A stretch of 41,506 bases of DNA from a virus. The first letter of the stretch is position 1; every line of letters begins with the position of its first letter. Positions 26,336 to 34,407 of the stretch are shown one piece after another. The stretch covers positions 1 through 41,506 of the IMG/VR virus record IMGVR_UViG_3300008108_000122; one strand, 5' to 3'. A model generated the notes under the pieces. It was not told the origin of the DNA, made no database searches, and was given only the letters and a program-made list of their open reading frames with translations. The position numbers were made by a program, and so were the translations under genes.

Positions 26336-28507
26336 TTATTTTGTCAATCCAATGGATTCAACAGTAACTCCATGTTTTTTTAATAGTTGAGCTGTTTTTA
26401 TGGCCCACTGCTTATTATGTTCAGCAGCATTACCGATCATACCTCTCACTATAGCTATTTTTAAGCCTGCATGTTCATTTGCATAACGCGGATTCTTTTC
26501 AACCATAGCAGAATGCTGATCTTGTACTCGTCGAACAAAGCCAGGATCATTTGCACCGCCAGGGCCTTCTTTCAAACCAGCAAGTTTTTTCATACGTGAC
26601 ATTTCATTTACTTGATGTAGTCTTTCAATAACTTTTTTAGCCATTGAAACAGAGTTATCACCAAACTTCTTTTCACATGCAATCAATACACCAGTTTCGC
26701 CTTTAGGAAAACTTCCTTCTTCGGTATTGTACATTGATTTGATAAACTCTACTAGCTCTTCTGATTTATTGCCAAATACATCTTCTACTGTCATTCCAGC
26801 TTTAACTACAGCTTCACCTAGTGTCATTTCTTTTCCAGCAATTCGAATTACAGTTTCTGCTGTAGCACCTGCCTTCTTAGCTTTCTCGATTGCAGCTTGC
26901 ATACCCTTTTTTGCCAAGTGTTTTGCTTTGCTGTGACCTTGTCCGCTCTTACCAGGAGTTACATCTTTACTAGGCTTTTCATCTGGATCAAATGGAGGAT
27001 CTTCTTTACTTTCACCCCAGATGTCTGCCATAACTGGCGCAGGTGCAGCAGGTGCAGCCGGCTCTGGTGCAGGTGCAGGTGCAGGTGCAGGTGCTGCGGC
27101 AGCATCAGCTGGCATAGGCTCTGCGGCTGCTTCAGGTTCTGGCATAGGCTCTGCGTCAAAATTTAATTGACTAAGTACATCTGTTCCATTTTCTTGATCT
27201 TTAATAGTGATGTAATCTTTAAGAATATCCCTAACGTCACTCTCTGGAGAAATTTCTCCCAATTCTTTGAACACTTCAAAAAGTTCTTCATCATCAATAA
27301 TACCCTGCAAACTTTCGGTTGCATTAGTACCATCGACACCAACAGGAATAGCTTCTGCAATCAATTCATTTAATTGAGCAATTAAATCTTGATTCTCGTC
27401 TCCGAACAGGTCATTGCTTTCGACAATTGAATTTAAGAAAGATTCATACGCTTCAACTTCTGGTATTTCTTTAGTTGCAGTTTCTTCTATTTCTTCAGAG
27501 GTTTCAATCAAATCGTCAATACCTAATTCTTTAACTGGAATATCAGTTTCATCTACTAATTTAAAAATATACGGGAATACATTTTTTAGTTCTTCGTTAA
27601 ATGTACGAACTGTTAAACGATCAATCCAATCATTCATGATATTCTCTGGAATATCAACAGACTCGTGTTCAGTAAAAGATTCTGCAAAAGTTTTGTAGTT
27701 ATTGGAACTTTGTAAACTGTGAATTTCTTTTTTGATTGAATCAATACGTTCCATTACTTTGCTATTTACATTGCCCATTGCTTCGCTGATAGTATCGTTT
27801 CTTTCAACATAGTGTTTGAACATGCGTAGTTTGCCAAGTTCTTCACTTAAGCCAATAACATATTTTCCGATAGAATCATAAGGAGTACCGCCATGACCTA
27901 CGTGTTGTGCAAGAGCTCTAGCACCGTTAAGATGTCTAAACGGATACTTAAAACGTTCCCCGTCTAAGTTTTCAACGTAAATGCTTTCAATGCGTTGAGC
28001 ACGGCCTGCTGGGTTTTCCACGTTAACTGGGGCACTATGTTTAACGATTAGTTTAGAGGTTCCCAAATTTTGGTAACTAGTCATGCTAGTTCCAAATAGT
28101 TTGCTTTCGCTCATTTTTGATTCTCCGAAGTTTGTTTTTGATAGATGTTTGTAATCTCTTTTTTCTAGATTGCTTTTTGCGATGTCTCGTGTGTCAAATG
28201 TTAAAAGGTGTTGTTTAGCAAACTCTCGCAATTCTTTTAAGAATCCAAAGAACTGATTTTTAACAAAGTCAGTTTTGTCTCCTACAACATCATTTGAATA
28301 AATGACCACTAGTCCATCATCTTCAGATAAACTAACACTCATTCTTCCTAACATTTGGCCTTTATGCTTGTAGTCAAACTCAAAGAATCTTGCATCTTCG
28401 GGTTCGCTGGTTGTTTCGCTATTTTCGTCACCGAGTTTAAGGTTAGGAAACTGGGTCCTAATCTTATCAAACAGTTCGCTAGCAATGACACTGAGATTTT
28501 TATTCAT
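26336..28507 (-). CDS. Large virion-associated protein with Pro/Ala linker, 723 aa
   Basis: I chose the ATG at 28507 (MNKNLSVIASEL) because GATAAATA lies 5 nt upstream and the longer frame runs into gp17. The N-terminal half is charged and helical. Residues around 440-510 form an acidic then Ala/Pro-rich linker (PAPAPAPAPEPAAPAAP). The C-terminal third is basic, with repeated GKEMTLGEAVVKAGMTVEDV. Late promoter, size and place next to gp17 suggest a head or internal protein. No enzyme motif is seen. Confidence 0.6.
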   Translation of the reverse strand: MNKNLSVIASELFDKIRTQFPNLKLGDENSETTSEPEDARFFEFDYKHKGQMLGRMSVSLSEDDGLVVIYSNDVVGDKTDFVKNQFFGFLKELREFAKQHLLTFDTRDIAKSNLEKRDYKHLSKTNFGESKMSESKLFGTSMTSYQNLGTSKLIVKHSAPVNVENPAGRAQRIESIYVENLDGERFKYPFRHLNGARALAQHVGHGGTPYDSIGKYVIGLSEELGKLRMFKHYVERNDTISEAMGNVNSKVMERIDSIKKEIHSLQSSNNYKTFAESFTEHESVDIPENIMNDWIDRLTVRTFNEELKNVFPYIFKLVDETDIPVKELGIDDLIETSEEIEETATKEIPEVEAYESFLNSIVESNDLFGDENQDLIAQLNELIAEAIPVGVDGTNATESLQGIIDDEELFEVFKELGEISPESDVRDILKDYITIKDQENGTDVLSQLNFDAEPMPEPEAAAEPMPADAAAAPAPAPAPAPEPAAPAAPAPVMADIWGESKEDPPFDPDEKPSKDVTPGKSGQGHSKAKHLAKKGMQAAIEKAKKAGATAETVIRIAGKEMTLGEAVVKAGMTVEDVFGNKSEELVEFIKSMYNTEEGSFPKGETGVLIACEKKFGDNSVSMAKKVIERLHQVNEMSRMKKLAGLKEGPGGANDPGFVRRVQDQHSAMVEKNPRYANEHAGLKIAIVRGMIGNAAEHNKQWAIKTAQLLKKHGVTVESIGLTK

Positions 28508-28512
28508 ATTGA

Positions 28513-28520
28513 TATTTATC
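28513..28520 (-). promoter_or_regulatory. Late promoter GATAAATA
   Basis: GATAAATA on the minus strand, 5 nt (TCAAT) before the ATG at 28507. It overlaps the stop codon of gp17. Confidence 0.65.
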
Positions 28521-30114
28521 AGATATTTGATGAAACAAAGATCGGCATTGGCATTTCCCAATCTTCGTCTTCGTTAGGAGTACCTGTAGTAATGCTGTCA
28601 AATACTCGCGGATCCCAATCTGCTAATACTGAACTCATCCTAACTGCTAACAACATAGCACTTACTAAGTCATCTTGCTCTTCTAATTTAGCTTTAAATG
28701 TTACACCTGAAGCAATAAAGTTCTTTAGTTCTGAAATTAAAGGTTTGCTTGCGATATCCATTTTACCTGACTCTATTAGGTATTTTAAACGTGCTGCTGC
28801 TGAAATTTTGGCACCGTGAGTAGTGTTAAATCCTTTGCGGAACTTGCGTACATGTCCTTTACGTACAGGCTCGCTTAAGAACATTCCGCCAAAGTTTTCC
28901 TCGCCTATGTCTCTAATACATACAAGTCCTGCTTCACCTACTGTATTGTTTTCTATTGACCAGTAGACGTTATTTCCATTATCTTCGCCTATTTCATCTA
29001 ATAAGCTTCTAACCACTTCTTTAAGTATTCTAATCTGTCCTTGAATAGGTGTTAGGTTATGTTGCCATTCTGCTACTTGCTTAAATGTAGGTAACTCTAA
29101 AACTTCAATAGCCGAGTTATTGCCGCCTGTGCCTAGGCTAGGATCTAAACTTACAATGTATAAGTTATCAGCTGTAGGACGCTTATACCACCGTACTTGC
29201 CCTGCTTTAAACAAAGGCTCTCTACCAGTCATTTCACTTAGTTTAATACTGTTGACCAATGTCTCGTCGTAAATCAAGAACTCACAATTGTATTCTCGGC
29301 GGAATCGTTCTTCTCCAATACGTCCTCGTTCTAGTGACGCCCATTTTTCGTCTCGATCAGGATGCTCATTCCATTTACATGTAAATGCTTTAAATCCATT
29401 AATGCCTACTTCTGTTTCGTTACCGTGCTCGTCAAATTTCTTATTGGCTTCTTTCCATATAGTAGCAAATGTATCTTCATCACTGTTAGGAGTTGAAGTA
29501 ATAATTGCTTTACCACCAGTTGCTAGTGTAGGTGATATGGAAGTCCAGAATTCATCAGCGATATTGGGGGGAACAAATGCAAACTCATCACAGTATAGTA
29601 AGGAGATAGACATACCGCGGCCTGTATTGCCAGTAGTAGTTGTAGAGACAATTCGTGATCCGTTATCAAATTCAATACTCCCTTTGTTGTAATTAATAAC
29701 CCCTGCTCTTATATGCTCAGGGCATAGTTCGTATGCATAACGAATACGTTGCATAATTTCTTGCGAACCTGTATATTTGTGTGCTGAAATAAGTACAGTT
29801 TGATCAGGATGAAACATTGCGTACCAGAGCAAGTAACCTGCTGCACAAGTAGTTTTCCCCATCTGTCGAGGTAACATATTAACATTAAATCTATGACCGT
29901 GATATGCGTCTAATAATCTCTTTTGATAATCAAAAGGTTTAAACAACATCTTACCTCTCACAGGATGTTGAATGTAAAAAAAGTTTTCACAGAAATAATG
30001 ATAGCCAACTTGGTTATCTGAACAAGCGACTAAATCTTCAATATGCTTTTCAGTAAATGTTTCTTTACTGTGAGCTTTTTTAGTTAGTACGCCGTCTAAG
30101 GATTTATTTGCCAT
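28519..30114 (-). CDS. 17: Terminase large subunit, T4 gp17-like
   Basis: A 531-residue packaging motor (T4 gp17: 610). The ATPase has Walker A LPRQMGKT (81-88) and Walker B LLYCDEFAF (172-180). TSTPNSDED is the coupling motif, and the nuclease domain has YIVSLDPSLGTGGNNSAIEV with a metal-binding Asp. It cuts concatemeric DNA and pumps it into the prohead with gp16. A late box GGTAAATA lies 5 nt upstream of the ATG, immediately after a strong terminator that ends the upstream gene's transcript. Confidence 0.95.
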   Translation of the reverse strand: MANKSLDGVLTKKAHSKETFTEKHIEDLVACSDNQVGYHYFCENFFYIQHPVRGKMLFKPFDYQKRLLDAYHGHRFNVNMLPRQMGKTTCAAGYLLWYAMFHPDQTVLISAHKYTGSQEIMQRIRYAYELCPEHIRAGVINYNKGSIEFDNGSRIVSTTTTGNTGRGMSISLLYCDEFAFVPPNIADEFWTSISPTLATGGKAIITSTPNSDEDTFATIWKEANKKFDEHGNETEVGINGFKAFTCKWNEHPDRDEKWASLERGRIGEERFRREYNCEFLIYDETLVNSIKLSEMTGREPLFKAGQVRWYKRPTADNLYIVSLDPSLGTGGNNSAIEVLELPTFKQVAEWQHNLTPIQGQIRILKEVVRSLLDEIGEDNGNNVYWSIENNTVGEAGLVCIRDIGEENFGGMFLSEPVRKGHVRKFRKGFNTTHGAKISAAARLKYLIESGKMDIASKPLISELKNFIASGVTFKAKLEEQDDLVSAMLLAVRMSSVLADWDPRVFDSITTGTPNEDEDWEMPMPIFVSSNI

Positions 30115-30119
30115 GTAAT

Positions 30120-30127
30120 TATTTACC
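30120..30127 (-). promoter_or_regulatory. Late promoter GGTAAATA for gp17
   Basis: GGTAAATA on the minus strand with ATTAC (5 nt) before the ATG at 30114. It directly follows the terminator at 30133-30156. Confidence 0.65.
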
Positions 30128-30132
30128 GAAAA

Positions 30133-30156
30133 AAATAGCCTCCGAAGAGGCTATTT
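30133..30156 (-). terminator. UUCG-loop intrinsic terminator
   Basis: On the minus strand AAATAGCCTC-TTCG-GAGGCTATTT, a perfect 10-bp stem followed by TTTT. It terminates the gp16-region transcript just upstream of the gp17 promoter. Confidence 0.9.
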
Positions 30157-30195
30157 GGATAGGGCTTAATCTCCCTAACTGCACTGGTATTCTAT

Positions 30196-30750
30196 TTAAC
30201 GATTTTTAATTTCTTGGTATAAAGATTCGAGTCTAATCTTTAGATTACCTGATGGTAGTTTAAAAGTTTCTCCTGAAGTAACTTTCATAGGATTGCCACC
30301 GCCATTGACTTTAGGAGCTTCTGCACCTTTACTGTGCAAGTCATCACCTGTGCCTGTTACTGCATCTTGATTGCTGTACATTTCGTCTGGTTCATTTTCA
30401 TAGTCGTCATCAATAGACATCATGTCCATGCCAGGCTGTTTTTTAACAATTACATCCATATCGTTGTCGCCGAATTCTTCAGGCTCGCCTAGGTCAATAT
30501 CAGGATCATTGTCAGCAACATCGTCGATATTTTTCAAAATGGCCATTAAGTCTCTGATGCCGCCTGCGCCACTGCCGTTCATGCTGACGTTCATTGTAAC
30601 GCTGTCTTGTTGCTTAGGAGCACCCATCATGCCTCCAGGCATGTTTTCCATACCAGGCATACCGCATTCAGCTGTTAATTCTTCAGCTACACTAGACTCA
30701 GTTGGTGTGTCTAGATCTCTCATTCTTTGCATTAGTTCATTGAAGTTCAT
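30196..30750 (-). CDS. Acidic Met/Gly-rich head-region protein, 184 aa
   Basis: Starts MNFNELMQRMRDLDTPTESSVAEEL after AAGGACTAAGT. It contains CGMPGMENMPGGMMGAPK and an Asp-rich middle (DDVADNDPDIDLGEPEEFGDNDMD), then a short basic C-terminal helix. Low complexity and acidity suggest a scaffold, core or internal head component. It lies between gp16 and gp17 in the packaging cluster. No catalytic motif is seen; the function is not known. Confidence 0.6.
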   Translation of the reverse strand: MNFNELMQRMRDLDTPTESSVAEELTAECGMPGMENMPGGMMGAPKQQDSVTMNVSMNGSGAGGIRDLMAILKNIDDVADNDPDIDLGEPEEFGDNDMDVIVKKQPGMDMMSIDDDYENEPDEMYSNQDAVTGTGDDLHSKGAEAPKVNGGGNPMKVTSGETFKLPSGNLKIRLESLYQEIKNR

Positions 30751-30752
30751 AC

Positions 30753-31358
30753 TTAGTCCTTTGTCTTTCCACCGAATAGGCTTCTAGCAGGACCTGCTGC
30801 TGGCATTGTATCGGCTTTTTCTTTGTGTAATTTTTTAGCAAGTAAAGCATCGTTAACACCTTTAACTTGTTCTGATTCTTTTTTTACTTTGCTTAATGTT
30901 TTTAAGAAGTTAGAAACTTGCTTGTCGCCCATTAGCCCTTGATTGTTTTCTTTACCGTAATCTTGTGTTAATAAGGATTGTTTTTTCTTATCTTCTTGAT
31001 TAGCATTTTCATTTTCAATAGCCCAGTTAGCTTCTTCTAATGGAGTGCGAACACAAATAGAATCTCTGTTAATGCCCGTAGCATTTGCCAGTAACTCTGC
31101 AATAACTGTGCTAGTTGCTGGGTAATCAACTTCTGCTTCAAATACTGTCATCGCTGCATTTTTAACATTAGGAAAGTCTAACAAGTTAGCTTGTATTGGA
31201 CTACTCTTGCCTTTAGTAAAGCGAGAAACTTTATATTGTTGCAAGGCAGTTTCCATGCAGTCTTCACAATTGTCAGGCAAGTCGCCTGCAACTTTAATTT
31301 TAAAAGCGTACTTTTTTTCTTCTACGCTTTCTGATAGGTAATCGATAAATGATTTCAT
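30753..31358 (-). CDS. Head-associated protein with prohead-targeting-like N-terminus, 201 aa
   Basis: The N-terminus MKSFIDYLSES resembles the T4 capsid-targeting sequence MKTYQEFIAEA, which is cut after the Glu by the prohead protease gp21. That would release the protein inside the head. The rest is soluble alpha/beta: FKIKVAGDLPDNCEDCMETALQQY, then ESICVRTPLEEANWAIENEN and a charged helical tail. The location among head genes is consistent. The cleavage is a prediction; no enzymatic motif is visible. Confidence 0.55.
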   Translation of the reverse strand: MKSFIDYLSESVEEKKYAFKIKVAGDLPDNCEDCMETALQQYKVSRFTKGKSSPIQANLLDFPNVKNAAMTVFEAEVDYPATSTVIAELLANATGINRDSICVRTPLEEANWAIENENANQEDKKKQSLLTQDYGKENNQGLMGDKQVSNFLKTLSKVKKESEQVKGVNDALLAKKLHKEKADTMPAAGPARSLFGGKTKD

Positions 31359-31375
31359 TTTATAATCCTGATACC

Positions 31376-31867
31376 TTATTTATTCATATTTTTAAGTTTT
31401 TCAATTAAACTATTACGATCTGTTACAATAACACCTTCACCTTGCACAGTAATGCTTTCGTCTGCGTTATTACCTTTTTGATCTAACGCTTGTTTCTTAA
31501 GCTGTAGTTCAATCATCTTTAATTTTTTATCAATCTTTGCTGCTTTAGCATCAATAGCATTTTTAAGCATACCGCCTGCAACTTCAAAAATACGACCACT
31601 ATATCTGCTGTCAACGTTCATACCTAAATCCATTAAGTCGTCATAAGCATCAGTAGCACGTTGAGCTAGTGCATCAAATTCGTTATCGCTTAGGTCTCCT
31701 AGACCTTTAACTTGGGGCAGTGCTGCTGAAATTTTATCAAACTCAGCCATATCTCTAAGTAAAGGAGGCGTAGATGTTACATCATGCTTTTCAGCCTTAG
31801 CTTCTGCTTGCTTTACCATCTTTTTGTTTTCAGGTAAATTTAGTATTTCTTCTAATCGTTTAGTCAT
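31376..31867 (-). CDS. 16: Terminase small subunit, T4 gp16-like
   Basis: A 163-residue helical protein of the same size as T4 gp16 (164). A long central helical hairpin is visible: DLSDNEFDALAQRATDAYDDLMDLGMNV, then IFEVAGGMLKNAIDAKAAKIDKKLKMIELQLKKQALDQ. The pattern FEVAgxmlKnxxdaxaaKxdxxxKmielql is typical of T4-like small terminases, which form rings that regulate gp17. It is encoded three genes upstream of gp17 and directly downstream of gp4. The start follows no strong Shine-Dalgarno. Confidence 0.75.
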   Translation of the reverse strand: MTKRLEEILNLPENKKMVKQAEAKAEKHDVTSTPPLLRDMAEFDKISAALPQVKGLGDLSDNEFDALAQRATDAYDDLMDLGMNVDSRYSGRIFEVAGGMLKNAIDAKAAKIDKKLKMIELQLKKQALDQKGNNADESITVQGEGVIVTDRNSLIEKLKNMNK

Positions 31868-31875
31868 ATTTTTAC

Positions 31876-32310
31876 TTATCTCTTTCCTGTATGGAATAGA
31901 TCAGTTTCGTTAACTACTCGAAATTTAATACCTTGAGATTTACACCATGCTTGTGCTGCACGCCATTTGGCTACATTTTTAGCATACTGTATTTGATTAT
32001 GTTTATTCTTTCCTACTTTTTCATGTAGTGTTTGATTTAAAGGTTTTACTTCAATAAGTTCAACAAACATTTTACCTGCTTTGTCAATGTACTGTACAAA
32101 AAAATCAGGAACGTAAATAGTTTGTTTTCCAGTAATAGGACAACGATAAGGAATACTTATTGCTTCACTAGCCCATTTTTGTATGCTAGGATGTGTGTCA
32201 CATGTACGCATGAAAGTAAATTCCCAAGAGCTTCTGTATGTAGGCTGTTTGTTTCCTACATATTTTTCCGGGTTTTTTATTGTGTACTTTCCCTGGGCAA
32301 AGCGACTCAT
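31876..32310 (-). CDS. 4: Head completion nuclease, T4 gp4/gp50-like
   Basis: A 144-residue protein of the expected size for gp4. It starts MSRFAQGKYTIKNPEKYVGN, followed by PTYRSSWEFTFMRTCD, then IPYRCPITGKQTIYVPDFFVQY and MFVELIEVKPLNQT. The IPY..p..gk...Y.PDFf..Y and vEIKP elements show a PD-(D/E)xK nuclease fold, with PDF and EVK as catalytic residues. In T4, gp4 completes the DNA-filled head before tail attachment. The start overlaps the 32307 gene by 4 bases. Confidence 0.85.
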   Translation of the reverse strand: MSRFAQGKYTIKNPEKYVGNKQPTYRSSWEFTFMRTCDTHPSIQKWASEAISIPYRCPITGKQTIYVPDFFVQYIDKAGKMFVELIEVKPLNQTLHEKVGKNKHNQIQYAKNVAKWRAAQAWCKSQGIKFRVVNETDLFHTGKR

Positions 32311-32675
32311 GGTTTAATATTGCGACTTTCGAGAGTCAACGACTCATTTGCTATCTTGTAGCCTAATGCGCTAGTTTTTTCTCTATAAACATTAATTATT
32401 TCAGTTACTACGTTACTCAACTGTACATCAGATAAATTTTTAAGAGTATCAATTAGTTGAAATACATTTACGTTGTCTGCTCTTGCTTGATTTAATAGAA
32501 CAATAGCAAGATTCCTAGAAGATTCTTCGTCAAAGTCTCTTTTTAAAAAAAATCCAACAACTGCATCTATTTGTACAGCGGGAAAAGTTACTTCTTTTTG
32601 ATAGTATTTGTCAAAGAAGTTTCTAACTTCAGTGCTACTATCAATGTTTTCTACATTGTTTAAATTTGAAATCAT
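32307..32675 (-). CDS. Conserved phage protein upstream of gp4, 122 aa
   Basis: A helical protein: EVRNFFDKYYQKEVTFPAVQIDAVVGFFLKR, then LAIVLLNQARADNVNVFQLIDTLKNLSDVQLSNVV. This pattern of short amphipathic helices occurs in proteins placed before gp4 in other T4-like phages. It is probably a structural or assembly factor, perhaps of the baseplate or neck. It overlaps genes on both sides by 4 bases, so it is translationally coupled to gp4 and to the tube-like protein. No motif identifies a function. Confidence 0.6.
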   Translation of the reverse strand: MISNLNNVENIDSSTEVRNFFDKYYQKEVTFPAVQIDAVVGFFLKRDFDEESSRNLAIVLLNQARADNVNVFQLIDTLKNLSDVQLSNVVTEIINVYREKTSALGYKIANESLTLESRNIKP

Positions 32676-33679
32676 AATGATACCTGAGATGCTACAATAG
32701 TTGGTGTTACTTGGTTAATAGGAAAATTAATATCTTTAATACCGCTAATATTCTGTGTTGCTGTTGTTGCTGCTACACTGTTTGATATAGTAGAAGTTAT
32801 ACTAGGTACAGTTGATGTAGCACTAACTGGGTTGTTAGTTGTATAAGCAATATTTTGTGATGTAGAACTTGTTGTATTAGCATTACTCTGTCCTACTACT
32901 GTTGCAGTTTGTGCTCTATCAAGTAACACTTCTGCATTTCCTGTTTTTCCGTTTGTAGCAGCTGGACTTTTTACAACATCATATCTTGCTGCATTTCCAA
33001 AGCCTGGAGGATTACCACTACCGCTGTCATAGCTAATAGCTTCGTACATCAAGGTCATTGACTGTTCAGCAGGCGAACTACTACTAGAATCTAATGAATC
33101 ATGTGTCCATTGACTAATGATAGGATTAACTAATTCGTAACTATACCAATTTCCCCTAGACATTTGATAGATTACTATAGAGTTAAAAAATTTTGCATAG
33201 CTACCAGTGTCGTAACCAAATCTAGCTATACCGGGTAAAACAATGTTAGGATTTAAGTTGTCCATTGCATTTCGAATATATGCACCTGGAATTTTAGCTG
33301 TATTGCTATCAGAAAAATAGTAACTAAAATAAGTTCTCCACATTTCTGAAACAATGTGAGAACTGTCATCGTGAAACCTTAATACTACTGGCAAATAATC
33401 AACTTTAACTTGTGTGTGTTTTTTTCTGTTGTATTGATTAAGTGTTTCAGTTTGTACACTTATTTTAGGTAACTCAGCTGCTTTGACCAGCACACTTACA
33501 TTATTTTTATCTACGTCCCGTCCTTGTAGGACAAACGGATTCATTTTAAAAACTACATGATATAGAAACTTTGTCTTTGGCGACATTTGCATGTTGCCCG
33601 CTGTAAATATTTTACCAGCGTGAGCAAAGTCTGCTAGATTCGCATTAGATTTGTTAGTAGCTGAGGCATAAGTAGTCAT
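32672..33679 (-). CDS. Tail-tube-fold protein, possibly gp54-like tube initiator, 335 aa
   Basis: The N-terminal 220 residues have a tail-tube-like pattern (KFLYHVVFKMNPFV, ELPKISVQTETLNQYNRKKHTQVKVDYLPVVLRFHDD, and SYELVNPIISQWTHDSLD). The C-terminal 100 residues are Ser/Thr/Asn-rich. Length and position near the gp19/gp18 pair fit the baseplate tube initiator gp54 (320 aa in T4), but a second tube protein is possible. The late box CGATAAATA lies 4 nt before the ATG, again without a Shine-Dalgarno. Confidence 0.6.
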   Translation of the reverse strand: MTTYASATNKSNANLADFAHAGKIFTAGNMQMSPKTKFLYHVVFKMNPFVLQGRDVDKNNVSVLVKAAELPKISVQTETLNQYNRKKHTQVKVDYLPVVLRFHDDSSHIVSEMWRTYFSYYFSDSNTAKIPGAYIRNAMDNLNPNIVLPGIARFGYDTGSYAKFFNSIVIYQMSRGNWYSYELVNPIISQWTHDSLDSSSSSPAEQSMTLMYEAISYDSGSGNPPGFGNAARYDVVKSPAATNGKTGNAEVLLDRAQTATVVGQSNANTTSSTSQNIAYTTNNPVSATSTVPSITSTISNSVAATTATQNISGIKDINFPINQVTPTIVASQVSL

Positions 33680-33683
33680 AACG

Positions 33684-33692
33684 TATTTATCG
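33684..33692 (-). promoter_or_regulatory. Late promoter CGATAAATA
   Basis: CGATAAATA on the minus strand, 4 nt (CGTT) before the ATG at 33679. Confidence 0.7.
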
Positions 33693-33726
33693 AACCTATA
33701 ATATACGCAGTTAATCTAAAGTCACA

Positions 33727-33750
33727 AAAAAGGACCTTTCGGTCCTTTTT
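33727..33750. terminator. Strong bidirectional intrinsic terminator
   Basis: AAAAAGGACC-TTTC-GGTCCTTTTT, a 10-bp perfect stem flanked by A and T runs. It ends the gp18-gp19 transcript and could act in either direction. Confidence 0.92.
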
Positions 33751-33751
33751 A

Positions 33752-34390
33752 TTAAGCGCCTAAATTACCAGCGCCAGTAGTCATGGTATTTTGACCACGT
33801 CCTACATTAGTTCCAACTCCTGAACCGTCACTCTTTTGTAGTGCGTTATCGTATTTGATAGATAACGTTACGCTTGCATGTTCGTTAGCGTTGTATGCTA
33901 AGTTGTTATAGTTTACGTTTTCTAGGTAGCAACCATAAACCTCCCAAGTTTCTAGCACTGCTGGAGCAAAACTTCCGTTTCCGCCGTCTAAGATTTCGAT
34001 ACGTGTTAAGAACTTGTAATCGATACCAGAAGCAGCACTTGCTTGCTCGAAGAAGTCGAATTGCTTTTGTAGTTGTAGACCAACTAGCTTAGATACATTA
34101 CCGTTGACATCGTCACGAACGTTTAGAGTCAATGGTGTCCATGTATGCTTGCCTGCTAGGTTAATACGACTGTTATAAACGTCAATTGTAATTGGGTCAA
34201 ACGCAATAGTTGGACGAGTTACATCCATAACTTGCTTTGTTAACTCAGTTGTTGCTTCACTGTTAGCACCAAAGCCATCTAAAGTAACGCGGAAGCGATA
34301 CTTTAGTTTAGGCATCAACAAGCCCTGTGATGAAGAGCTTTGGTCACTAGCTAACGGTACTGTAAATTTTGATAATGATGAAATAGCCAT
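33752..34390 (-). CDS. 19: Tail tube protein, T4 gp19-like
   Basis: A 212-residue tube protein. Characteristic features are KLKYRFRVTLDGFGANSEATTELTKQVMDVTRPTIAFDPITIDVYNSRI, then LAGKHTWTPLTLNVRDDVNGNVSKLVGLQLQKQFDFFEQ and WEVYGCYLENVNYNNLAYNANEHASVTLSIKYDNA. T4 gp19 is 163 residues, so this one has extra N- and C-terminal tails. Hexamers stack into the inner tube under the gp18 sheath. AAGGAAGAATAAA precedes the ATG, so it is translated by a normal Shine-Dalgarno. It lies directly after the sheath gene. Confidence 0.92.
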   Translation of the reverse strand: MAISSLSKFTVPLASDQSSSSQGLLMPKLKYRFRVTLDGFGANSEATTELTKQVMDVTRPTIAFDPITIDVYNSRINLAGKHTWTPLTLNVRDDVNGNVSKLVGLQLQKQFDFFEQASAASGIDYKFLTRIEILDGGNGSFAPAVLETWEVYGCYLENVNYNNLAYNANEHASVTLSIKYDNALQKSDGSGVGTNVGRGQNTMTTGAGNLGA

Positions 34391-34407
34391 TTTATTCTTC
34401 CTTTATA

